Shown one piece after another: positions 1 through 8,747 of a stretch of 41,589 bases of DNA. A program made the position numbers and the translations under genes. Below the pieces are notes generated by a model. The model had not been told where the DNA came from. It ran no database searches and saw nothing but the letters and a program-made list of their open reading frames with translations. Each line of letters starts with the position of its first letter. The stretch's first letter is position 1. The stretch lies in IMG/VR virus record IMGVR_UViG_3300024346_000165, positions 1-41,589 of that record. One strand, written 5' to 3'. The stretch comes from a virus.

Positions 1-1386
1 CGCCGCTACACTACAGACGTGTCCACACTGAAAGCCAGCGACACAGATGTCCGCGTAGTTTACAGTGGTGTAGATGTTAACAACGTTAAACACGTTGTCT
101 ACGAGGTAACAGAGCTAGACGCGATCACCATACGGAATGCAGCCGCCGACGAGATTGCCTTGAAAGAATCAGAGCAGTGGGGCTTCCTTGAAAAGACTCG
201 CCGTTACACTGACGATATCTCCGCCCTGCAAGGAACTGACTTAGACATCCGCGTAATCTACAGTGCAATTGACTCTTCTGGTGTTAAGCACGTTGTCTAT
301 GAGGTCACTGAGATGGACAGCATTGATGTATATGATCAAGAAGCTGACGAAGTCCCTGTAGTAGACGCCGAGCAATGGGGTCTGCTAAACCGAGTGCAAC
401 GCTACACCACAGACATCTCAACACTGAAGGGAACCAACCTTGACGTTCGTGTAGTCTACCGAGGAATTGACTCGGCTGGTGTCAAGCAAGTGGTATACGA
501 TGTCACCGAGCTAGATAGTGTTGAAGTCCGCGACGCAGCAACTGATGAGATTTCGCTCAAAGGTGCAGAGCAGTGGGGCTTCCTCGACAGGACACGCCGC
601 TACACTACAGACGTGTCTGCCCTGAAAGCCAGCGACATAGACGTCCGTGTGGTATTCAGTGGTGTGGATGTTAACAACGTTAATCACGTTGTCTACGAGG
701 TAACAGAGCTAGATGGTATTACCGTAAGGAATACCGCCGCCGACGAGATTTCACTCAAAGGTGCAGAGCAGTGGGGCTTCCTCGACAGGACGCGCCGCTA
801 CACTACAGACGTGTCCGCACTGAAAGCCAGCGACACAGACGTCCGCGTAGTCTACAGTGCAGTTGACTCTTCTGATGTTAAGCATGTTGTCTATGAGGTC
901 ACTGAGCTAGACGCGATCACCATACGGGATACCGCCGCCGACGAGATTGCCTTGAAAGAATCAGAGCAGTGGGGCTTCCTTGAAAAGACTCGCCGTTACA
1001 CTGATGATATATCCACCCTGAAAGGAACTGACTTAGACGTCCGCGTAGTCTACAGTGCAGTTGACTCTGACGATGGTAAGCACGTTGTCTATGAGGTCAC
1101 TGAGCTAGACAGCATTGAGGTCTTTAATGCAGCAGAAGATGAAATACTGACAGAGACTGTCGAGAGATGGGGTTCTACCGAACGCACTAGAAGGTTTGCT
1201 ACATCACCAACCAGTGCGGCTTCCGACAGCAATACCCGTATTGTTTATAGGGGTGTCGATTCTGAGGATGGTAAGCACGTTGTATATGAGATTGATGAGC
1301 TTGAGACAGCCACTGTTGATACCAACATAGAGTTCCCTGATGTCGAAGCTAGAGATTTTGGAACTCTCAAGAGAACTATTAGGTAT
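1..1386 (+). repeat. 198-bp in-frame tandem repeat array
   Basis: Seven copies of an exactly 198-bp unit start at 1, 199, 397, 595, 793, 991 and 1189, all in the same reading frame, so copy number can change without a frameshift. Units at the 5' end share long runs of identical DNA. From about 1189 they diverge, and the following units shorten to about 189 bp (about 1378 and 1567). Copies are mosaic: a block reading VDVNNV alternates with blocks reading VDSSGV or VDSDDG, and the flanking blocks assort independently. The array continues past the left edge. Confidence 0.9.
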
Positions 1387-2706
1387 GACTCAAATGTAGA
1401 CAACCTTACGGCAACTGTTGTAGATATTGACGTTGTCTTTAATGAGAAGAGTGCTGATGGCACTAAAAATACATTTTACGAGATCAATGAACTCGACTCT
1501 GTTGAAGAGTACACGGACGAAATAGATACAGTTGAGGTTACAGCTTGGGGTAAACTTAAGAAAAAGCTGAAGTATTCTTCTGACTTAGATACAGATGTTA
1601 AATCTGATGTATATACGGCTCGAATAGTATTTAGAGGGAAAGGTTCAGATGATACTGACTATGTTATTTATGAGCTAGAACAAGTCGCATCTGTTGAGTT
1701 CTCAGGCAAAGCGGAACTTTCATTCTCTGAGTCGACACCACAAAGCTGGGGGTATCTTGAAACGACCACGTATTACTCTGATGTGGATGAAACTCTTAAA
1801 GAGAATTCAGATGTCGACGGCTCTTCTAGTGTTGTATTCAATGCGGGTAAGCTGGTAGATCAAGCATCAGGAAAAACTATCTATCAAATCAGAGAGACAA
1901 AGCCGTATGCACTCGGGTGCAGTAAAGGGGATGAACAGAGCTTTATTGAACTAGAAGACTCTTTTGAGGAAGACATATACAGAAAAAGGACAGTAACATT
2001 CAAGTATACTAACCGTCCGTATGAGGAAGGTCAAGACCTACCCCCACCACCTGCGCTGGGTAAGTCACGGTTAATTAGACAACAGTCTGTTTACCAATCT
2101 AAGAACCATGAGATCTACCGCATTGAGACAGAACAGCTTGAGCCTGTTGCCACAGATTCTGATCCTGTTCAGTATGACTCATCAGTGGACTACACGTGGC
2201 CACGTGTGCTGGACAAGATAGTAGAGACGACGTTCTTAGGTAAAGACGATAACCCAGACGTGACCACTTTCCATGTCACATTTTTGCATGAGTATTACAG
2301 TGGTCCGTGCCGAGCACGGGTGAAAGAAACGTGGAGTGTTGACCCCCCTAACCTAACAGCAACTGGTCAACCAGAGAAACTCACCGATCCAGCAATGACC
2401 ACAACTGAGTGTATAATTGATTGGCCTGTTATGCAGGTAAGAACAGGACAGTGTCTGCATGGAGATGTTCAGTTCAACTGGTTTACTGGTTTAAATACTC
2501 AAGACGATTGGAAAGATAGTGAGACCTATACACAAGATTTCCCTGCAACACCTTACACCACATGGCCTGACAATCTAATTATTGAGAATGAAAGCTCACC
2601 TGCATTAGGTGGGTTTATCACGCGTGAAATTACGGTGTATCCACCTGATCAACCACAAACACCTCAATCAGGTCAGACTTACCAGATATCCATTGCCACC
2701 CAATAA
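1..2706 (+). CDS. Tandem-repeat virion/tail protein, 5' partial
   Basis: The reading frame is open from the first base, so the true start lies left of the window; the GTG at 19 is only an internal codon. The visible 901 codons begin with about seven near-identical 66-residue repeats (198 bp period: 1, 199, 397, 595, 793, 991, 1189). Each carries RRYTTDVSALK, a DVRVVYSGVD strand, HVVYEVTELD and an EQWGFL end. Two or three degenerate copies of about 63 residues follow to about 1770, then a non-repetitive C-terminal region with several Cys residues. No signal peptide, membrane segment or enzymatic motif is visible. Beta-rich repeats next to other tail-like genes suggest a tail fibre, adhesin or other surface protein. 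The next gene follows after 9 nt. The structural role is inference; the repeats are seen directly. Confidence 0.8.
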   Translation, partial: RRYTTDVSTLKASDTDVRVVYSGVDVNNVKHVVYEVTELDAITIRNAAADEIALKESEQWGFLEKTRRYTDDISALQGTDLDIRVIYSAIDSSGVKHVVYEVTEMDSIDVYDQEADEVPVVDAEQWGLLNRVQRYTTDISTLKGTNLDVRVVYRGIDSAGVKQVVYDVTELDSVEVRDAATDEISLKGAEQWGFLDRTRRYTTDVSALKASDIDVRVVFSGVDVNNVNHVVYEVTELDGITVRNTAADEISLKGAEQWGFLDRTRRYTTDVSALKASDTDVRVVYSAVDSSDVKHVVYEVTELDAITIRDTAADEIALKESEQWGFLEKTRRYTDDISTLKGTDLDVRVVYSAVDSDDGKHVVYEVTELDSIEVFNAAEDEILTETVERWGSTERTRRFATSPTSAASDSNTRIVYRGVDSEDGKHVVYEIDELETATVDTNIEFPDVEARDFGTLKRTIRYDSNVDNLTATVVDIDVVFNEKSADGTKNTFYEINELDSVEEYTDEIDTVEVTAWGKLKKKLKYSSDLDTDVKSDVYTARIVFRGKGSDDTDYVIYELEQVASVEFSGKAELSFSESTPQSWGYLETTTYYSDVDETLKENSDVDGSSSVVFNAGKLVDQASGKTIYQIRETKPYALGCSKGDEQSFIELEDSFEEDIYRKRTVTFKYTNRPYEEGQDLPPPPALGKSRLIRQQSVYQSKNHEIYRIETEQLEPVATDSDPVQYDSSVDYTWPRVLDKIVETTFLGKDDNPDVTTFHVTFLHEYYSGPCRARVKETWSVDPPNLTATGQPEKLTDPAMTTTECIIDWPVMQVRTGQCLHGDVQFNWFTGLNTQDDWKDSETYTQDFPATPYTTWPDNLIIENESSPALGGFITREITVYPPDQPQTPQSGQTYQISIATQ

Positions 2707-2715
2707 GTAAAACCA

Positions 2716-3315
2716 ATGCCTCGCCAAGTACCAGCATTCCCTTCCTATGGTGGGAGGAGCATCCGTAAGGAAGAATACCACAATGACTACAACTGGAAAA
2801 GACCTGTAGAGGTAGTTGCTGGCACTGGTGGTGGAGGTATCGCTTTATGTGTTCCGTGGGATGCTACTATTACTAATGTTAGTGAAAACGGTGATCCTGA
2901 GTGGGAAGTGTTTCTCAACGTAGGAACAATTAACAACTTCGTTAACCCCGCCTTCGGCGAAGGCGTAAGTCTGGGCACAGGGGATCTTGCGGACATAGAT
3001 ACGAAGTATCTCATCTTTGATATAACACTTACAAACGGAAGGGTATCTGGGCTGACTTACAAAATCGAGAATTCCTTACCTAGCCCACAGGAAGCTTTCC
3101 CTGTCGAGGAGAATGAAATTCCGACTGGAATAAAAATTGTTGCGGGAGTGTTTAACGACAGTAATATATGTATGACCTACCACACCAACTTACAACTACT
3201 ACCAGAAATAGCATTCAAACAAGACAGGCCAACTCCAGACGCTCTTTCTCCACCATACATTAACTGGTGGACACTAAAGATATCTGGCATGGATACTACG
3301 ATCAACGTCACCTAG
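2716..3315 (+). CDS. Probable tail-associated structural protein
   Basis: A 199-residue protein without a recognised enzymatic motif. It starts at ATG 2716, 9 nt after the stop of the repeat protein, behind the short leader GTAAAACCA rather than a Shine-Dalgarno sequence. The N-terminus is Pro/Tyr/Arg-rich (MPRQVPAFPSYGG), followed by a glycine cluster (GTGGGG, about residues 36-41) and alternating hydrophobic stretches that look like beta strands, including a VGTINNFVNPAFGEG loop. Such short beta-rich proteins are common among phage tail fibre and baseplate genes, and both neighbours are tail-like. It is probably co-transcribed with them. I do not recognise a named family; the structural assignment rests on context. 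Confidence 0.65.
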   Translation: MPRQVPAFPSYGGRSIRKEEYHNDYNWKRPVEVVAGTGGGGIALCVPWDATITNVSENGDPEWEVFLNVGTINNFVNPAFGEGVSLGTGDLADIDTKYLIFDITLTNGRVSGLTYKIENSLPSPQEAFPVEENEIPTGIKIVAGVFNDSNICMTYHTNLQLLPEIAFKQDRPTPDALSPPYINWWTLKISGMDTTINVT

Positions 3316-3319
3316 GCAC

Positions 3320-5386
3320 ATGGGCAGGTTTGTTACACAGGTTTATGGGATGGTAAATGCGGACAAGCCTTACCGAACTGTGACCGAGTCATATAGTGTT
3401 GAGTGGGTGAGAACCTTTAGCACTTTTAACCAAACCGCCTTTGTTTACGGCACTGATGGGACGGGTTGTGACCAGCCCTTTAATGACGATCAGGTATGTG
3501 CTACTGTATTGCTGAATGGTGCTTTTACTGAGGTGTATGGGGATTTTACTTTTACACACCCTCCCTCTAACAACACTGGCAGAACACCTACTTCTTATAT
3601 GGGAACCAATGAAACCATACAGGTCTCGACCACATTTCAAACTAACGTAAGTATTGACTACACCATACCGTACAATTCTTTTGAGACTGCCCAAAGCACT
3701 ACGCGAACTGGCACGGGTTTGAACCCTCCAGTGGTCAGCACTGAAGTAACAACCAAGACTGTATGCACTACTACGACGGAAGAAGTAACAGGTAACCATA
3801 AAACTGCGGTTAACTCAGTAGTGACTAATGGGGGTTGGAGCACTGTTTATAGCATAGTGACGTCGGGTTCAATGGGATCTAATGGCTTCGTAAATGCTAC
3901 TAGTTATTACGTACCTGATGGGTTTTATGCTCTCTCCTTCATAGCAGCGTCTGGTCTTTCTGTAGAAGACCCAAAAAATTCTGATTACTACACGTTAATT
4001 ACTAGCTCTACATTCAGCCGCGACAACAATCGTCCCTTTACAGGAAAAATATTAGCAAACCCAGACACAGCTACTGATTATACTCCTGTTACTAAAACAA
4101 TAGATGCGAATTTGGTTGACCCAAGACTCATTAACGATACTACTTTTAACGGAGAACTGGGATCAGTTTTAACGGGAGTCGAGTCTTGGACGTACTTGGG
4201 TTCAGAAGATAATTATGCCTTGACACCAACCACAACTGAAATTCCAGTTTCTCTTCCAGCCACGGAGTCCCAGTACAACGGGAACAACACGTATGATGAG
4301 ACCGTAGTCTCTTATATAAGCACTCTTGTAACGGAGACTTTCCCTTACGTTAGTTATTATTCTTCGACTACCCTTGATGATGGCGTAACGGTTACCACTA
4401 GTGTAGCCTTAGGGCGTGTCACAAAAACGCACGAAGCATACAAAGAAACTAGAGCAACGACAGTAGTTGTTGCTACTGATGGAGGAACAACTTATTCTCC
4501 GATTCAGCTACCCGCAAACGGAGAATCATCTGAATTAGTTGTGAGTGAAACTGGCGCAACTCACCTCATAGTTAAAAGCCAATTTGCTGTCCTTAATGGG
4601 ACTTCTGGAGCAAACCTACTAGACTATGCTACTGTTTTTACTCCGAGCTTACCCTACGGTTGGGCTGGTTTTGGTAATAAGTTTAGTTCAACAGATTCAA
4701 TATTCTTTGAGATATCATCTAGCAGTCAGGGGAGCACTTTTACTTCCGATAATTTTTCTTTTGATACAGATTACGGCTCACCAGAAGGGCATTACGTTTA
4801 CCCGAATGTCAAAATAATACCAACATCATGCTATGACTTTAAGGTTAAAAGCGCCACCACATCTCTTCTGATAACAGACTCAACCACAACAACAGACTCA
4901 GCAACGAGAGGCACGTTGTATGCTACATTTTCAACATCTACCCGCACCAGCAAACCCGCCCCGCAGACGGGAACCACTACGATTAGAGTAGACAGAACTG
5001 CTGAGTACGAAATTGGGTTTAGTCGCCCCTACGTTGATGCGTCTAGCTATTACGATATGGAAACCAATCTTATTAATTTAGGGTATGAAGAATATATTGC
5101 CCCCCTTAAAACTCAAACAGGGATGATTGGATACGAGGGGCTTATTGATGATCCGCGGAATCAGGTGGTGTGTTTTCCCGCAGGAAAATATAAAGTCACA
5201 ACACGTAGTGCGGAAGCACCATCATCAACAGCGAAGACCTATAATTTCACCGACAATGTAAACTATTTTTCTGTGCAAGAGAGTGGTTTTGCGTATATTA
5301 GAGTCTCACCGACATTTTACGTTAACGGATATGATATCCACCCAATTATTACATTCGTAGAAGCGTCCAAGTACAATGGGATATGA
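3320..5386 (+). CDS. Thr/Ser-rich tail or surface structural protein
   Basis: A 688-residue protein strongly enriched in Thr, Ser, Tyr, Asn and Val, with many short TT, TTT and ST runs (for example STEVTTKTVCTTTTEE) and almost no long helices. This composition fits an extended beta-structured tail fibre, spike or adhesin. No signal peptide, transmembrane segment or catalytic motif is seen. It starts at ATG 3320, 4 nt after the preceding stop. Its stop overlaps the start of the glycosyltransferase gene in the pattern ATGA, so the two are likely translationally coupled. The very high density of hydroxyl residues next to a glycosyltransferase makes it a candidate glycosylation substrate, but that is inference. 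No named family is recognised. Confidence 0.7.
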   Translation: MGRFVTQVYGMVNADKPYRTVTESYSVEWVRTFSTFNQTAFVYGTDGTGCDQPFNDDQVCATVLLNGAFTEVYGDFTFTHPPSNNTGRTPTSYMGTNETIQVSTTFQTNVSIDYTIPYNSFETAQSTTRTGTGLNPPVVSTEVTTKTVCTTTTEEVTGNHKTAVNSVVTNGGWSTVYSIVTSGSMGSNGFVNATSYYVPDGFYALSFIAASGLSVEDPKNSDYYTLITSSTFSRDNNRPFTGKILANPDTATDYTPVTKTIDANLVDPRLINDTTFNGELGSVLTGVESWTYLGSEDNYALTPTTTEIPVSLPATESQYNGNNTYDETVVSYISTLVTETFPYVSYYSSTTLDDGVTVTTSVALGRVTKTHEAYKETRATTVVVATDGGTTYSPIQLPANGESSELVVSETGATHLIVKSQFAVLNGTSGANLLDYATVFTPSLPYGWAGFGNKFSSTDSIFFEISSSSQGSTFTSDNFSFDTDYGSPEGHYVYPNVKIIPTSCYDFKVKSATTSLLITDSTTTTDSATRGTLYATFSTSTRTSKPAPQTGTTTIRVDRTAEYEIGFSRPYVDASSYYDMETNLINLGYEEYIAPLKTQTGMIGYEGLIDDPRNQVVCFPAGKYKVTTRSAEAPSSTAKTYNFTDNVNYFSVQESGFAYIRVSPTFYVNGYDIHPIITFVEASKYNGI

Positions 5387-6483
5387 AAGGAAACAGGAAA
5401 AAAAAGCTAGCAATTTATGCGTGTGCCACTGAGGGCTACACGTATGCTATTCACGCCCAAGTAAGACGCGTACAGAGTTGTCTGGAGTCAGCTAGTGAGG
5501 CTGGGTATTCTCTGGATGTTTTTGTCATCCTTGTTGGGGATGGTTGTACTGGTCTGAAAAATGCGGCAGAGTTATACTCTATTGTCCTCCCTGATGCAGA
5601 TGTTAAATGCGTTGTTATGTCTGACCTAAGCACTGGTCACAAGAACTACAACAACTCTGCCCAACTCCTTATTGCTCAGATGAGGACTGCGGCTTCACAG
5701 GAAGCCCGTGCATGGAGCGCCGATTTCTGTTGGAGTTTAGACAGTGATGTATTGCCCCCACATAATGCCTTGCGGTCTATGTTGGATATGCTTTACTTTG
5801 ATAATGGGTATTATCAAGTGGCTGCCTGCCCTTACCCATCGCAGGGTGGCGGGTCATTCCTATGTGGCAGAGGAACTCCAGAGCGCCCCATTCTACCCTG
5901 TTTTTACGACGACGAAAAAACAATACCTAAGACTCTTATAACCAAGCGAGACAGACTTCGTAAAAAACTATCCACATTTTCTTCAAAAGGGAAGAAGCCA
6001 CCTAAAGAACTGCTTACAGAGTATCAAAGCATAGACAAAAAAATTGAAGCTATACCTCCTAACGAAAACGTGTTTACGTTGAATGGGAAGAAGTGGAGAC
6101 AGCGCGGCTGGTTTGACAACGCTTACCCAGCTATTGGTAAGGGTGCTGTAGTCCCCTCGGACTGGTGTGGGTTTGGGTGTACGCTCATGAGCAAAGAAGC
6201 TTTGGCATTGTGTGACTGGTCTGGTTATGACGGTTCTGGGACAGAAGATTTGTTTATTAATTGGCACAAGTGGCATCACCACGACATACGCATAGCAGCC
6301 ATACCTCATGCTCCATGTGACCATGTTGTGCGCAGCAGAAGCCAAGAAGGAAAACTTATTCACCTGATGACTTCCCATGAACGTAAAGGGGAGTGTGTCG
6401 GACACTTGAGGCAGGAAGCACGACCATGGTATGATCATAGTTGTGGGGAAGAGTTTGATCCGAAGAACGACGGGGACTTATGA
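5383..6483 (+). CDS. GT-A fold glycosyltransferase
   Basis: A 366-residue protein that looks like a nucleotide-sugar-dependent glycosyltransferase of the GT-A/GT2-like type. Near the start is a beta strand opening (KLAIYACATEGYTYAIHAQV) and a VFVILVGDG strand. The metal-binding DxD is visible as WSLDSDV (residues 117-123). Farther on, SDWCGFGCTLMS and GTEDLFINWHKW resemble the acceptor-side and catalytic Glu-Asp region, and a late HAPCDHVVR histidine could complete the metal site. A Lys-rich helical insert lies around residues 190-230. It acts in the host cytoplasm. ATG 5383 overlaps the previous stop by 4 nt (ATGA), and its own stop overlaps the next start the same way, so the enzymes form one coupled unit. 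Donor and acceptor are unknown. Confidence 0.8.
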   Translation: MKGNRKKKLAIYACATEGYTYAIHAQVRRVQSCLESASEAGYSLDVFVILVGDGCTGLKNAAELYSIVLPDADVKCVVMSDLSTGHKNYNNSAQLLIAQMRTAASQEARAWSADFCWSLDSDVLPPHNALRSMLDMLYFDNGYYQVAACPYPSQGGGSFLCGRGTPERPILPCFYDDEKTIPKTLITKRDRLRKKLSTFSSKGKKPPKELLTEYQSIDKKIEAIPPNENVFTLNGKKWRQRGWFDNAYPAIGKGAVVPSDWCGFGCTLMSKEALALCDWSGYDGSGTEDLFINWHKWHHHDIRIAAIPHAPCDHVVRSRSQEGKLIHLMTSHERKGECVGHLRQEARPWYDHSCGEEFDPKNDGDL

Positions 6484-6956
6484 AGGTGGGCTTTACGGCA
6501 GGAAACTTTGACTTGTTGCACTATGGCTACACTGTCACCTTTGAGGAGGCTAAGAGACACTGTGATCGGTTTATTGTGTTCTTACAGAAAGACCCTTCCC
6601 AGACCAGAAACACCAAATATAGACCTGTCATCCCATATTATGAGAGATACAAAACTCTCAAATCCATTCGCTATATTGATGAGGTTTACTGCTATCAAAC
6701 AGAGGAGGAGCTATACGATTTGATCGTGTTCTTCGAGTGCAATGTCCGTATCCTCGGAGAGGATTATATAGGAAAGGATTTCACAGGAAGCGACTTACCA
6801 ATCAAAACCATATACACGACAAGGTCACACGGGTGGTCAACTACAAAACTAAAAAACAGAATCGCGGCAATGGTATATTCACAGGCTCCTGAATTTGTTA
6901 GTTTAATTGATCCCGACCAAGTATTGGCAAGTAACTTTAACTGCATAGAAGAATGA
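6480..6956 (+). CDS. TagD/RfaE-like cytidylyltransferase
   Basis: A 158-residue nucleotidyltransferase of the cytidylyltransferase superfamily, the fold used to make CDP-glycerol, CDP-ethanolamine or ADP-heptose. The N-terminal signature GNFDLLHYGY (residues 8-17) corresponds to the family G-T-F-D-x-x-H-x-G-H motif; the first His (H14) is kept and the second is Tyr (Y17). ILGEDYIGKDF (91-101) matches the G-x-D-Y/W region, and SHGWSTTKLKNRI (116-128) matches the R-x-x-x-I-S-T-T/S motif that binds the nucleotide phosphates. Length is normal for a single-domain member. It overlaps the neighbouring genes by 4 nt at both ends. It probably activates a phosphorylated polyol or sugar for the adjacent glycosyltransferase; the exact substrate is not visible. 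Confidence 0.8.
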   Translation: MKVGFTAGNFDLLHYGYTVTFEEAKRHCDRFIVFLQKDPSQTRNTKYRPVIPYYERYKTLKSIRYIDEVYCYQTEEELYDLIVFFECNVRILGEDYIGKDFTGSDLPIKTIYTTRSHGWSTTKLKNRIAAMVYSQAPEFVSLIDPDQVLASNFNCIEE

Positions 6957-7726
6957 AAGATACAATTGTCTTAGGTCGAGGATATCTTGGGCGTGAGTTT
7001 GAGAGGATGGGGTATGATGTTTTAGATCGGACGTCTTTCTCATGGCCGTGCCAGCTTGACACCCTTGAGGATTACGACACCATCATCAATTGTATAGGTA
7101 ACGCGGACACACGTGCCTGTGAAGACCCTTGCAATTGGAATCAGGTGTCTTCCGTGAACACATCGTTAGTAGGTGAGTTGTCTGCGTTCTGCTCTAAATG
7201 GGGTAAGAAGTTTGTGCACATATCCACAGGCTGCGTCTATGATAAGAACAATACACCCCAGAAGGAAGATGGGTTCTTATCATCACATTGTCGTTATGTA
7301 GTAAGCAAGCTAGCCGCAGAGTTCTTGTGCCACTCAGACGACCTTATTATTAGACCTCGGTTGTTCTTCAGTGCAACCTCACACCCAAATAACTTATTAT
7401 CTAAGCTACCTAGCTTCACACACCACCTGACTGAGATCAACTCATATACAAGTACAAAGACGATTGTGGAGGCGACCGAAGCCCTGCTCCATGCAGACCA
7501 GAAAGGTGTGTTCAATGTAGCACAACAAGGCTACGCATCCATTGAGCAGATATGTGAACACCTCACCATACCACACCAGCCGCCAATAAGTGGGTCAGAG
7601 CTTCAGGCTTCCCAAGGTGTCGCTTTAGTGAATAATATTCTCGACATAACCAAACTGCGTAGGTTTTACCAGCCACGGGAGATATTCCAAGAAATAGGAA
7701 ACGCTTGGTTTAACCTCCACCCTTGA
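6953..7726 (+). CDS. RmlD-like NAD(P)-dependent sugar reductase (extended SDR)
   Basis: A 257-residue Rossmann-fold protein of the extended short-chain dehydrogenase group, most like dTDP-4-dehydrorhamnose reductase (RmlD). The dinucleotide-binding loop is VLGRGYLG (residues 6-13). IINCIGNAD (44-52) corresponds to the second nucleotide-contact strand. The catalytic set is visible as HISTGCVYD (89-97, Ser/Thr) and YVVSK (Y115, K119). It is slightly shorter than typical RmlD (about 290). It overlaps the cytidylyltransferase stop by 4 nt, completing a three-enzyme set for making and transferring a modified sugar or polyol. Its stop codon lies inside the -35 box of the next promoter. The real substrate could be any nucleotide-linked 4-keto sugar. 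Confidence 0.75.
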   Translation: MKDTIVLGRGYLGREFERMGYDVLDRTSFSWPCQLDTLEDYDTIINCIGNADTRACEDPCNWNQVSSVNTSLVGELSAFCSKWGKKFVHISTGCVYDKNNTPQKEDGFLSSHCRYVVSKLAAEFLCHSDDLIIRPRLFFSATSHPNNLLSKLPSFTHHLTEINSYTSTKTIVEATEALLHADQKGVFNVAQQGYASIEQICEHLTIPHQPPISGSELQASQGVALVNNILDITKLRRFYQPREIFQEIGNAWFNLHP

Positions 7727-7751
7727 CCCTGATTCACACATCTGATATGCT
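7723..7751 (+). promoter_or_regulatory. Sigma70-like promoter, nearly leaderless
   Basis: TTGACC (7723-7728), a 17-nt spacer, and TATGCT (7746-7751). The predicted transcription start falls about 7 nt after the -10 box, on or next to the ATG at 7758, so the mRNA would have almost no 5' leader. The -35 box overlaps the stop codon of the reductase gene. Prediction by eye only. Confidence 0.5.
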
Positions 7752-7757
7752 TAAATC

Positions 7758-8747
7758 ATGCCAGCACTGACTTTATCTTCGATCAACGAGTCCCTGAATG
7801 ATTACGTTCGCCCTGATTTTGACTTTATTAATTCCTTAAATATGGTTCTGCCGAGGCTCTATAACATGGGCTACTGGCGTGACTTGGTTTACGAAGATAC
7901 CATTGCCACTGACCATAGTTATTTTTCCCTGCCTGACACCGCCGACTCTTTGCTCGCAGCTACGGTTGATGATAACTCCACACAGATTCGTTCGTTGTGG
8001 CATGACTACAAGATAAGTGGAACAGGTAGCTTGACTAATTTTAATGGTCCCGACCCTCTATATGGCATTGTAGATGATGGCTACTCCCCAACGATCATCG
8101 ACCTTGATAGGGAGAAAGAACACGTGCTATATATCAGACCCATGAAAGAGGGTGATATGTTACCTGACTGTGGGCGTGTGATTGCCACATTCATTACTAG
8201 TGATGGTGACCTCGACGAAGAAGTTTTCCAGATGGATGAGTCAATGTCTATTACAGGAACCAAGAATAATGGTTCACGGATCACGTCAGTTATTTATGAG
8301 AACATCCCTTTTCCAGTGAAGCTCGTTGCTGTTGACACAGACAATGTGGGAACAGTAGACTTCGATGTCGCCTCAGAGGACTGGTCTAATGGCGTCATAC
8401 TGACCTTAGCGCGTGCAGAGGGTAATGAAGCACTCAGATATCGCCGCTACAGGATGTCTAATACTAACAATGAGACCAGAAACGTGCGCGTTCTACTGAA
8501 GAGAGCCTTCAAACCACTCAATAACGTGAACGACATTGTTCATTTAGGGAATCTTAACGTTATCAAGCACGGTCTCCTAGGGTTTATTGCTGAAGATAAC
8601 GCTGATGTTGAGCGTGCCAACTACCACTGGGGCACATGTAAGATGCTCTTAGAAGATGAGATGGATGCTCACCGTGGGGCTGCTCGCCCCACAGTGAAGT
8701 TTAATCCAGTCGGTGCAGGTGCTACGGCAGTGCATAACTTGATGTAG
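7758..8747 (+). CDS. Probable head-tail connector/neck protein
   Basis: A 329-residue protein with its own predicted promoter directly upstream and no Shine-Dalgarno sequence. The N-terminus (INESLNDYVRPDFDFINSLN) is helical. The middle is beta-rich. The C-terminal third has the pattern ALRYRRYRM, then NVRVLLKRAFKPL, then a long helix with GLLGFIAEDNADVERANYHW and a KMLLEDEMDAH end. A strand-rich core followed by a helix of the form A-x-x-Y-x-x-x-L-L-x-x-E is common in small phage neck or adaptor proteins encoded near tail genes. No enzymatic motif is seen. Its last 26 nt overlap the 3' end of the leftward primase-helicase gene. The assignment is a pattern-based guess plus context; an unrelated minor virion protein remains possible. 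Confidence 0.6.
   Translation: MPALTLSSINESLNDYVRPDFDFINSLNMVLPRLYNMGYWRDLVYEDTIATDHSYFSLPDTADSLLAATVDDNSTQIRSLWHDYKISGTGSLTNFNGPDPLYGIVDDGYSPTIIDLDREKEHVLYIRPMKEGDMLPDCGRVIATFITSDGDLDEEVFQMDESMSITGTKNNGSRITSVIYENIPFPVKLVAVDTDNVGTVDFDVASEDWSNGVILTLARAEGNEALRYRRYRMSNTNNETRNVRVLLKRAFKPLNNVNDIVHLGNLNVIKHGLLGFIAEDNADVERANYHWGTCKMLLEDEMDAHRGAARPTVKFNPVGAGATAVHNLM

Noticed and set aside
1-1386. CRISPR-like array
   Set aside because: The repeats are 198 bp, in frame, coding and without unique spacers.
5983-6438. 151-residue leftward open frame
   Set aside because: It is antisense to the glycosyltransferase, whose motifs and coupling are clear.
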